Shown here piece by piece: positions 12,075 through 21,261 of a DNA stretch of 46,393 bases (positions are counted from its first letter, which is position 1; every line of letters starts with the position of its first letter). Origin of the DNA: Pelargonium cotyledonis (lineage: Eukaryota > Streptophyta > Magnoliopsida > Geraniales > Geraniaceae); the NCBI GenBank assembly GCA_036897625.1, contig JAYMTA010000069.1, forward strand, positions 1 to 46,393, in the 5' to 3' direction. Under the pieces are notes generated by a model. That model was given only the letters and a program-made list of their open reading frames with translations, was not told where the DNA came from and ran no database searches. The position numbers and the translations under genes are program-made.

Positions 12075-12305
12075 TAGAGCTAGCAATTTGAATATGAACT
12101 TGTCGGGCGCGCCCAAAACTTGTATTTTTATGGGTCGGGACGTATAAAATAGATTAATCAATATTTTGTTCTGATTTGCCATGATGGAGTTGCAGTTCGA
12201 GTTGAGTAGTCTAGGATTAACCCGTACATTTTATATGTAAAATACGAAAGGTTGAGCCCGTTCCTTTGAGGGCTGTGTTCGGGTTAGCTTTGTCAACTTT
12301 AACTT
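12075..12305. mobile_element. decayed element with TAGAGCTAGCAATTT left end
   Basis: A TAGAGCTAGCAATTT end is followed by GGGTCGGGACG-type internal phrases. It lies between the 3' ends of the ULP-like and COPI-associated genes. The right end is not clear, so the border near 12305 is approximate. Confidence 0.45.
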
Positions 12306-12609
12306 TCGAAGAAATTGACAAAAATAAGTACTGCAATATCAAACAAAAAGAATCAAAACACATTCATCATCATATGTATGAATCCACACATTTTACATGA
12401 AAAGAAAACCAAACCCAACTTTCTGGTTAGTCCTAATCAACTAGAACCCGAAAACCCCCGGATGGCCTCCTCTAAAATATACATTTCCAATCCAAATAAA
12501 AAGAAAACAAAAATGAACAACTCTGTAGCAAAAATAATGAAACCAATGAATCTATGAGTAAATCGCCTATTCAATACAACACACAAGTTACTGAGCTGCA
12601 CAGAAGTTT

Positions 12610-15600
12610 TCAAGCCCTTTCCGGAACAAGCATTTGCTCAAGCTCCTCCCTCCGTCGCTCTAGCTCCTGAGATTGTTAGTGAAGAGCGAATTAGAGAAAA
12701 CTCAATACACGCACAAGAAACTCGGAGCAAAAGTTACAATATTTGCAAGAACACAAGGTCGAGAATCGGGAGCATAAGAACAAAACAACCGATTCATATA
12801 ATTCACGCTAACTAATTACGACAACCTCAAACACAGACCTTACATGCTTCCACCATTTACAATGGAGCACGTTAACATGTAATACGATGTTGAACTAAAT
12901 CTTCTCAAGCAGTTCAAATGGGAGAAGTATATAAAGGAAGAAAGTTTGATTTGTGTTTAGCTAATTGTACTATTGTAGAGGACAAACTCAACTAAAAGTC
13001 TAAGCTGAGAGTTGAAAACACAAATATTAACTTTAGTTCATAATTTAACACGCCTTACTTGCAAACCCATTATCACATTGATCGTGGCCTATGTACAAGT
13101 TTTCTTCTTGACTTGTGTACTGCTAAAAATTTAATAATGAGAGTTGGGGCATGACTCGGACTTGTGATCTCCCGATGGTTGACTATCCAATGCTAACTTA
13201 ATGCTCTAACATGTTAAATTTCAATAATTATTATATTGGGCCACATATAAAGGTTTGAGTTTCTCATACTAAAAAATCAACTTTGTTAATAAGGTTTGGC
13301 TTGGACCTGTAAATGCAGCTAGTTCAAATTATATTTTTTCAGTGTGAGACTTTTATATCACCACTTTCATTGACTATTCTTTAAAGAAACATTAGTTGGT
13401 GGTTAATTTGCTGTATAAGAACAATGAAAGTACACACATGGAACTGAAAATGTCAAGCAGGTTGATAATAGCCTTATATGACCTCTCATTAACACCCATT
13501 GCTATGAAAAATGGCGGGCACGATAGGTTGCTTACCTCTAGATCCTTGATTGCTTGCTCTTTTGTTATTTCTTTCTTCTGACGTGATCGTTTGAGCAATC
13601 CAATGCATAAGATCCCCTGAACATTTGTAATATGATGACGTATTAAATCACCATTAATAAGGAATGAAGTGAAATGGACATCATTACTTTCATAAACGAA
13701 TAACAATAAAAAGAAGCAAAATAACGAGGCAAAAACAGACCACCCCTTTCCTCAAAAAACAAAAAAGTGTATACCCCTATCATGTCCGCTATAATACAAA
13801 CAGAATATGGTCCGCCTAAATGTAGAACTGGCAATTTAAGTTGTGAACTCAAATCGAACACGACACAAATTTAAGTAGGTATAAGTTTAGCTTAATCATG
13901 TTCGTGTTGACTAACTCAACCTATTAGTTAGTCATATTGTGTTTGTGTCAAACCTATCTAACTCGTTCAATTAAACGGGCCATTTTACCCACCCTAGTTA
14001 ATGACCTACCCATTTAACGATACAATTGTAATTTTCTTGAACAGATCGTGTACAAAAAAAAAAAAAAACATATATATTAAATGGATCAAATATATCGGGT
14101 TGTGTAAGGTCAATCCAAACTCATTTAAAGGTGTCAGGTCGTGTCGTGTTAACCTGCTCATAAATGGGTCATGTCCAGGACGTGTCATTCAACCCATATA
14201 ATGATTGTTTGGATTGACCATTTGACATAATACTAACTTTTAACAAGACATGAACATGAATTGCCATCCCTACCCAAATCCATGATTGAGTGAGTGGACT
14301 ATTTTCTTAAGGTTTAGCCTCATAAGACAAGATTAGAGTAATTGTAACTGATTGATTGGCTCGATATAGAATCCAATTTGAGTTGAGAAAAAATAGAGAA
14401 AATATCCAATCCAACTTAAACTTATATAAGGTTGCTACTTTTCCGTTGCTTACCGAAATCACATATACTAGGCCACAAGAAAGAAGCATGTAGCTTGCAA
14501 TATTTTGAAGAAGAACAATCGCATTCTGCTCTGTGGTATACTCAGGATAAGCTTTTGTCATTACAGCAACACTGGATAATAGTCATAAATTTAGAAATCA
14601 ATAATTCAATATTGCTTCAATGAGATGATAAATAGTTTCATAAATTTTAGAGATTGTCATCCTTAATTTGTATAAGTAATGGTCAAACCAGCCTGACCCA
14701 AATATGCGTGTCATTGACTCAACCAAAACCCAAATTACCAGCCATAGTGTCAAAAGTATTGAACTAATATTTATAAAAGTGAGAACTATGACAGATGCAT
14801 GTGGATTCAGGTTAATCAGGTGTTCAGACCCTTACTAAAATCAAATGCACCCATAAATGAAAAATAGTTTATAAAAACACGACATACAAAATTTGCAGCA
14901 TACCCCTGCCAGCCCAGTATTCCAAAACCTGAAAAATGTCGATGAAGATATAAAATCAGATTACAGGATGAGAATTTCAGCAGAAAAAGCCAGAAGATAT
15001 TAGCTTTACAAATGCGCCTAAACTGTGAATGGTGAGCAACTATTTATGTAAACGAAACTTGCAAGGTTTATACACAACTGAACTCTAGACATCAACCAAG
15101 CATACACAAAACACATAACACAACACACATTCTTCAACATTGTTATCCAACTCAAATCCCAAAAAGTTGAAATAGGCCGCACAGAGATTCCTTTTTCCAG
15201 TACCTCACGAGTACCTACCTTCAACGAAGATTTCTTATCACCAATTGGCACGTAGCATCATAAGTTTCTACTAATTCTTTCACCAGTTGTCTTATACACA
15301 TTGATCCGAAGCTTCACTAATTTTCAAGAGCTTTAAAGCTATCATGATCTGGCAATCTCTTAAACATCATAAGTTGCTACTAATTCCTTCACCAGTTGTC
15401 TTACACACATCAATCCGAAACTTCAATTATTAGCGAGAGCTTTAGAGCTTTAAAGCTAACACGATATAGAGATCCCTTAAGCATCATAAGTTTCTCCTAA
15501 TTCCTTCACCAATTGTCTTATACACATCAACCTGAAACTTCATTTATTTTCAAAAGCTTTGAAGTTAACATGATCTAGCAATCCCTTAACACTTGATCAG

Positions 15601-16151
15601 ATACGGACCCAGCAAGAGGGTATTGAAGGCAGTTGCCCGCACAAAAATTTTTTGTCTTACAAATATATCTTATATTTTTAAAATTTTCATATTTGTCCAT
15701 CTTTGAGAAAATCACCATAAAGTTTTTGATTTTACAATGAAGAAAATAAAGAACCTTCCAGAACTTGATGATGAATCCCCATTCAGTCTCTGCAAGAACC
15801 ACAAAAGAGGCTATCGCAACAGCATAACATCGGAAAATTCCATCAAATATCTGCAATTCACATACACCCAAAAAAAAAAACATAAAAACCCTACATATGA
15901 TATCATAAATGCATACACATATACATATATAGAGATAAATTGGTGCATACATCTGATCCGTTCTTGAAAGAACGAACAGCAGAGAGGACGTTGACGGAAA
16001 TGCAGAGAAGAGCAGCTACAGAGGTCAAGAATTTGAAGAATCCACAGATCACCAACAGAGGGTCCGGTCCGGATCTCACTTTCAGTCTCGTGCTCGAAGA
16101 AGACGCCCTCGACGGTGGCGCTTCCTCCCCCTCGCCGCCGTTTCTCGCCAT
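12610..16151 (-). CDS. COPI-associated (TVP15-like) integral membrane protein
   Basis: Six exons on the minus strand, in coding order: 16151-15951, 15850-15755, 14928-14888, 14571-14454, 13616-13536, 12666-12610. Together they give 594 nt, 197 aa and a stop, with every junction in frame. The product has four hydrophobic segments: about residues 30-55, 72-90, 125-150 and the GILCIGLL stretch. Between them are the conserved phrases RSFKNGSD, FDGIFRCYAV, ETEWGF, VLEYWAGRGMLQ and LKRSRQKKE. The C-terminus is charged and likely helical (ELERRREELEQ). This matches the plant COPI-associated family related to yeast TVP15, small Golgi/endosomal membrane proteins of poorly known function. The first Met precedes a Ser/Arg-rich cytosolic tail and is the only sensible start. 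Introns 3, 4 and 5 hold transposon remnants and intron 2 a tandem repeat. The donor of exon 2 (AAG then GTTCTT) is weak but fits the family's exon border. Confidence 0.88.
13100..13210 (-). repeat. possible tRNA-derived SINE fragment
   Basis: On the minus strand, a GTTAGAGCATTAAGTTAGCA-like head is followed by GGGAGATCACAAGTCCGAGTC, which resembles an internal Pol III B box. Plant SINE heads often look like this. It lies in the last intron of the COPI-associated gene. The tail is not defined. Confidence 0.3.
13823..14272. mobile_element. MITE-like element, 450 bp, TAGRRMTGGCAATT ends
   Basis: The left end is TAGAACTGGCAATT. The right end, reverse complemented, is TAGGGATGGCAATT. The interior carries many GTGTCGTGTT and TGGGTCATG phrases, typical of a widespread small plant element. 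It sits in intron 4 of the COPI-associated gene. Confidence 0.65.
14680..14745. mobile_element. truncated element of the same family
   Basis: Only one end is clear: CAAATTACCAGCCATA, which reverse complements to a TATGGCTGGTAATTTG end. The preceding CCTGACCC and ACTCAACC phrases resemble the interior of the neighbouring 450-bp copy. It lies in intron 3 of the COPI-associated gene. Confidence 0.45.
15255..15600. repeat. tandem repeat of ~110-117 bp, three copies
   Basis: Units begin with CATCATAAG at 15256, 15365 and 15482, and share CCTTCACCAGTTGTCTTA and an AGCTTTAAAGCT palindrome. They lie inside intron 2 (14929-15754) of the COPI-associated gene. There is no coding signal. Confidence 0.85.
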
Positions 16152-16331
16152 CGCTAGAAAATTCTCTCACCTCCGAGAAAAATAGAGCTCCAATCCATGA
16201 ACAGTTTTCTTGCGCTTTCTCGAGAAAATTCGCTCCTTTTTTTTTTTTTTTATGTTCTCTGTTCTCAGTACACCAACGCGGGAATCTTTTATCTGATATT
16301 CAATGAAGTCAAGTCCGGTCCGTTCAAGGAT

Positions 16332-16368
16332 GACACGTGGCAGGGGGAAATTAGATCGACACGTGGCA
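16332..16368 (-). promoter_or_regulatory. paired ABRE/G-box motifs upstream of the COPI-associated gene
   Basis: The 11-mer GACACGTGGCA occurs twice, at 16332-16342 and 16358-16368, 26 bp apart and in the same orientation, 181 and 207 bp upstream of the start codon at 16151. ACACGTGGC is the classic ABA-response/G-box core bound by plant bZIP factors. Two identical copies argue for a working site. Confidence 0.6.
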
Positions 16369-16839
16369 TTTTGCCGACATGTCAATGTCCAAACTAAATA
16401 ACAAAAAAAAAATCATTTTTTAAAGCTCCATGTATCTACAAATATATTTACAGCCCAAATAATATATATTTTTTTATACTATAAACATTTATTGAAAACT
16501 CCGCTTGCTTACCCGTGAAGAAAATTGTTGATTTGAAAAAATTCCGATAAAAAATACTTGCACATAAAGAAAATATGGAGTATTGGATTGGTAGCTAGAG
16601 ACTAAAGTCCACGTCGAAAAGTTTAAACGAACAATAGAAATGCAAGTGAAACGACTTTCTAGTATGAAGCTGAAATTATTATATGTAACTCAATTTTGAA
16701 GTTAAAACATTCAAAGCCTTTAGTTTCACAACCTGTTTGGTTAGAGAGAAACTGAAAGAAAAATGAAAACTACGGGAATTATATTTCAATTGACTAAAAT
16801 TCAAGATTTATTCATGTTTGCAATAGTCTCTGTGGGAAG

Positions 16840-17215
16840 GTTGCATACAAAAAGACCCTTCAAACCCAGTAACGGTATGGTTATTTGCCTCGTGGCTTCG
16901 AGGGCACGAGTTCAAGTCGAAGAAATAGCTATGCAAAGTACGGGTAAGGCTGCATACAGAATGATCCTTCTCAAACCCCACAACCGTAAGATTGTTGCCT
17001 TGTGATATGACAGTCAAGGGTTCAGGTCAAAGAAACAATCTCGATGCAAAGCAGAGACGAGGTTGCGTACAAAATGACCATCCCACCTTGTGATCTGGAA
17101 GTCACGGATTCAAGTCAAAGAAACAATCTTGTTGCAAAACAGGGATTAGGTCGCGTGCAAAATGATTCTCCCAAAACATCATATTAGTGGGAGCCTCGTG
17201 CACCAGACCGCGTTT
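16840..17215. repeat. tandem tRNA-like/SINE-like repeat, three to four units
   Basis: A TTGCATACA/TTGCGTACA phrase recurs at about 16841, 16950, 17063 and 17151. Each is followed by ATGATCC-like text, and most units also hold a GAGTTCAAGTC-type phrase close to a Pol III B box plus a GAAACAATCT phrase. The last unit ends in GGGAGCCTCGTGCACCAGAC, a phrase common in plant repeats of this kind. Spacing is about 88-113 bp. Confidence 0.6.
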
Positions 17216-17529
17216 TAACATTGGCATGAAATTTCATATAAAGAGCATGCCCTGCAAATGTATTGGCAACACAACAAGAAAAGTGAGCATAATTGTGGTT
17301 GATAGAGAGGAGATCAAGTTTCAAAGAGTGTTGTTGTGGAAGAACATAGATGACAATGAAGATTCGTAAGTGACTGATCTATTGATTCAAAGAGGATTTT
17401 GGGAAAATAGTTGAGAACAAATTTACAGGGTTTTGAATCTTTTGTTTAATTGTGAAGAAACATATTACACAATGACCTTTTCTTGCTACTTTTACATGCA
17501 CAAGTACATACATAACTTCATCTCAACAA

Positions 17530-17745
17530 ATGGACCAATTTCACAAAACTTTCAACATGACCCGTGAGCACAAATTACTACCCCTAGAGTCAATAACAAA
17601 TGTCAATAAATGGGTCACGAATTGCCACCCCTCTCATAAATGGGTCATGTTATTCAACCTGTTATATTTTCGGGTCGGGTTGACATGTTTAACATGATAC
17701 TAAACTTTCAACACGACCCGTGATCACAAATTGCTACCCTAGAGT
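17530..17745. mobile_element. nested fragments of the GGCAATT-ended element family
   Basis: Three similar ends follow each other: AAATTACTACCCCTAG, GAATTGCCACCCCTC and AAATTGCTACCCTAGAG. They are separated by CGGGTCGGGTTGACATG-like interior. The pattern suggests several truncated insertions into one another. Confidence 0.5.
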
Positions 17746-17886
17746 CACACATACAAGGAACTTGTAGATTTTGAGCATACTCAAAATATAAAGGGGAAAG
17801 ATTTCAACATGTGTATGGACATATAGGTTGTTTCTAACACATTCTTCAGGATTTGTCAAGGTCTAGATGTACATATCAAATTCGTG

Positions 17887-17990
17887 CAACAGGCGTTCAA
17901 AATATTGCTAATGCTATAGTATTGCAGGTTAAGATATTGCAATAGGCGTTCCAAATATTGCTAATGCTATAGTATTGCAGGTTAAAATTC
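17887..17990. repeat. 53-bp tandem duplication
   Basis: A segment containing AGGCGTTC, AATATTGCTAATGCTATAG and TATTGCAGGTTAA appears twice with a 53-bp offset and only a few changes. It is noncoding. Confidence 0.85.
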
Positions 17991-19663
17991 CAGGATATAG
18001 GTTGTTTTTAGAATGTATATTATGACGAATCCTGGGATGTATTACATTGGCTGCATTCTGAAATCTTTTAATGTGGAGTATATACATAGAGGGATATATT
18101 ATGCGCTCTAAGCTTTATGATATCTGCATTCATTTCCATGGAAAACATTTTCTGTTCAGTCTTTGGCAATGGAAAAATTTAGTGAGTAAATGACCAAATC
18201 AATGTTTGCTCTATACTTAGTTTGACATACAGATCAACAAAATCTGAGAACATCAAAAACAAAATGATAGACTTTGGATTGAAGTGAAACAGTAGCTTAC
18301 AGAGCAGCATTGGAATTTCTGATTGTGAATCCACAAAAGCAAGAAGCTTGCAATTCGCCAACATCAATGACTTCAAGTCATCAAGAGCATTTTGAACTTA
18401 CGATATTCCTGCAAAATAAGCAGTAAGAAGTCTGCACCTTGAACACTCAGAGAAAGAACTGAGAAAAGGCACAACACAAATGCTAGTATATATTTTCTCT
18501 GCAAAATGCGTTTGAATGAGGGAAAACATGCAAGGGATACCTGAACCTGCTGATTATGCTGTGGCACAACATTGGTCTTCTATAATTCATTTAGGTAGAG
18601 TTTGGATTAAATTTTTCATTTAGGATTCAGATTCATGATGTTTGGACTAAAACTCTACCGTACCCACTCTCTTTCATTCTACAACTTACAGTCAAAACAA
18701 TTGTAACTTTGTCCTCAAATGTCCGAACGGGGCGATTTTTAATTCATGTAATTTTCAGAAAGGAACATGATTATGAATTCTTCTTCTTTTCTGTAAAACA
18801 AAGATATTTATATCTGAAAATTTTGGGGAAAAAAAGAGTGAAGAATTTATTACTTTGTTCTTGGATGTCCAATTGTTTTTTTTCTTTTTTTGCGTGTGTG
18901 TAGATTTTAGAGGAATATGATGATGGATTCAGTTTTTGAAGAAAAAATACACATTTATAGGTAAATCTAAACATTTTTATACCAAATATTTTGTTCTTTT
19001 TTTACAAGTATGAGTAATTTGGAAAGTTTAGTTTTTTTTTTTTTTTTGGTAAGAGAGTTTAGTTTTTAAACAGTTTTTTTTAAGTTTATAAACCAAAGAA
19101 CAAGAATAAGAATGGACCCCAATTGAACCAAACAATGCTGAAAAGGAATGATAAAGGGAAGAATGGGAAAAGGAATGGAAATCACCAAATTTCTAATCCA
19201 GATGCTACCTTAGTGATTTACAGGTCTTCGGATCCAACTTCCTCCTAGTGCGATGCTTTTACCTGTAACAGACCGTGTAAGAGCAACAGTTAGAAAATAA
19301 CAGCCTCTAGGTTCATAAAAAAGACTAAGGCGATGCCAGAAGACAACAAGACAACAAAAAGAGCAAAAATAAATTATCTTCAAAACCGGTGCAGAATGCA
19401 AATGAATTCAACCTTAACCGAGAAGCATATGCTTGGAAAGTCTGCCGATTAAGCAATTCTTTGCAGATATGAAGGATTTGAGCATTCAAATACATATATT
19501 ATACATAAAGTACAGCAATACCAAAATCTACTTTCAACGTCAAAACACAAAAAACTTCCATGAGCAATCTCTGACCTTGTTAAAAGCTTTGCTGGATGTG
19601 TCTACAAGTAGTGTGCCTTGTAGAAACAGTTCAGATCTCCAGCACTTGTCAAATAATCATAGT

Positions 19664-21043
19664 TCAATCATCTGACATCAGAGCTAATCGAATTTGAGCT
19701 CGAAGCTTCATTGCTTCTCTTCTACGTCCTGAATAACAAAGACCTTCAAGCACTGCCTGTTGGGCAGACCCGAGTATTTTCACACCACTTCTCAAGCAAG
19801 AAACCAATACCCTGGATGCTTCACAAAACCTCCTCACCTTACAAAGATTGTGCACCAATGAAGAGTAAGTATAACAGTCCTTTTCCTTCATCGACACAAA
19901 CATTTTCATAGCAAGATCAACATGACCAGCTTTACACAAGCCATCAATCACACAATTCAAGGCAACCAAGTTCGAACCAAATCCCATGTTTTTCATATAC
20001 TTCAAATGACTCTGAGCCCTTTCAAGATCACCTGCCTTGCACAATGCATCAACAATAATCGTATGAGTATACTTGTCACCCTCCAAACCCTGTTTCTCCA
20101 TCTCATCCAATAATCTATACGCATCATCCAAATGCCCCTCCTTACAAAACAGATTGAGTAACGTATTACACGACACCAAGTCAAGCTCAATATGACTATT
20201 AATCATCTCTTCCATGAACACTCGTGCCTCTCCTATCCAACCCTTTCTAAGCAACGCGCCAATGGCAGTACAATATGCAAAACCATCAAACCCATACCCT
20301 TTACTCCTCATTTCAAACATCATTTCAAGACCTTTTTTGAAATCCACATGCTTAAGGTACCATTTCAAAACAGTAGTATAAGTGAAAAGATTTGGCACAA
20401 CACCAGATTTCGCAAGGTCCATCAAAACCCTCCTCGCAGCCCCCAATCGACCTGCTTTGCAAAGCCCATCAATAAGTACATTGTACGTCACTATCTCGGG
20501 AACAAATCCATATCTCTGTAAATTCCTATACATCATATGAGCATTCACAGCATATCCATTCTTGCAAAGCCCATTAATCATAGTGGTATATGTAGAGGTA
20601 TCAGGCGACAAATCAACAAGTATAATATCCTTAAAAACCTGATAAGCCTCATCGGGTTTTCCTAGCTTAAAAAAACAATGCATCAAAGAATTATAACACC
20701 ATACATTTGGTTTTATGCCTCTTTGGAGCATTTCGTCGAACAGGTGGAGGGTCTTCTCGAGCAAGCAATTCCTGGTGGCTCCAGCTATCAAAGAGTGGTA
20801 AGTAAACACATCTGGGCTAATCCCAGATTGTTCCATTCGATCAAGAACACGATAAGCTGCATCAATTCCAGATAATCGGCAATAAGCAACAACCAGAGTA
20901 TTGAAAGTCACCACATCAGGCAACACGCCTAACCTGATACCGTCAACTAGCGCAACTTCGGCTCTCGCCAATTGCTTCGCTCTACAAAACGAAGCAATGG
21001 ATATGTTCATCAACCTCGTCGTCGTCGAGGATCGACCCGCCAT
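19664..21043 (-). CDS. P-class pentatricopeptide repeat (PPR) protein
   Basis: A single uninterrupted frame of 459 aa, typical of intronless plant PPR genes. Eleven tandem 31-35-aa PPR motifs run from about residue 33 to the C-terminus. Most show the T(F/Y)N..(I/L)..(L/Y)C(K/R).G signature and end in (S/V)PD or similar. There is no E, DYW or other C-terminal domain, so it is P-class. Such proteins bind organellar RNA, one motif per base. The sequence resembles the Arabidopsis single-copy protein At5g46680 from memory of that family; no search was run. The chosen start (MAGRSS) gives the usual length. The frame stays open a further 63 codons to an ATG at 21232, an Arg- and Ser-rich stretch that could be an organelle targeting peptide but would overlap the divergent FKBP12 leader. 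The final four codons encode Met-Ser-Asp-Asp. Confidence 0.92.
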   Translation of the reverse strand: MAGRSSTTTRLMNISIASFCRAKQLARAEVALVDGIRLGVLPDVVTFNTLVVAYCRLSGIDAAYRVLDRMEQSGISPDVFTYHSLIAGATRNCLLEKTLHLFDEMLQRGIKPNVWCYNSLMHCFFKLGKPDEAYQVFKDIILVDLSPDTSTYTTMINGLCKNGYAVNAHMMYRNLQRYGFVPEIVTYNVLIDGLCKAGRLGAARRVLMDLAKSGVVPNLFTYTTVLKWYLKHVDFKKGLEMMFEMRSKGYGFDGFAYCTAIGALLRKGWIGEARVFMEEMINSHIELDLVSCNTLLNLFCKEGHLDDAYRLLDEMEKQGLEGDKYTHTIIVDALCKAGDLERAQSHLKYMKNMGFGSNLVALNCVIDGLCKAGHVDLAMKMFVSMKEKDCYTYSSLVHNLCKVRRFCEASRVLVSCLRSGVKILGSAQQAVLEGLCYSGRRREAMKLRAQIRLALMSDD

Positions 21044-21261
21044 TGACGAACCTGCAAAACATCGACCAGCGCAGCTTTGTACTCTCACAGTACTCTGTTG
21101 ATAGTGTAAAAATGTGGATCTGTAATGCCCGTAGCGGTTTCGGGTCGGTAGAGACAGGTTCAGGTGCCCATTAGAGTAACCGGGTCCGGCCTTTACTATA
21201 TATACGAGATAAGAGGAGAGAGACGCTACCAAACCCTAGATTGAGCTGAAACGAAGCGAAA
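21044..21261. promoter_or_regulatory. short divergent promoter region, PPR gene and FKBP12
   Basis: Only 218 bp separate the two start codons. A CTATATATA match at 21196-21204 lies about 60 bp before the FKBP12 ATG and is the likely TATA box for that gene. No comparable box is evident for the PPR side, whose frame is open through most of this stretch. Confidence 0.6.

Larger units (their letters stand above)
16369..19660. other. gene-poor stretch with repeats
   Basis: No gene is supported. The stretch contains a ~110-bp tandem repeat (16840-17215), broken element ends (17530-17745), a 53-bp tandem duplication (17887-17990) and AT-rich DNA with homopolymer T runs. Short open frames at 16763-17005 and 18179-18567 fall in repeats or low-complexity sequence. 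Confidence 0.55.

Noticed and set aside
19711..20875. Several plus-strand frames over the PPR gene
   Set aside because: They are shadows of the repetitive PPR frame on the minus strand.
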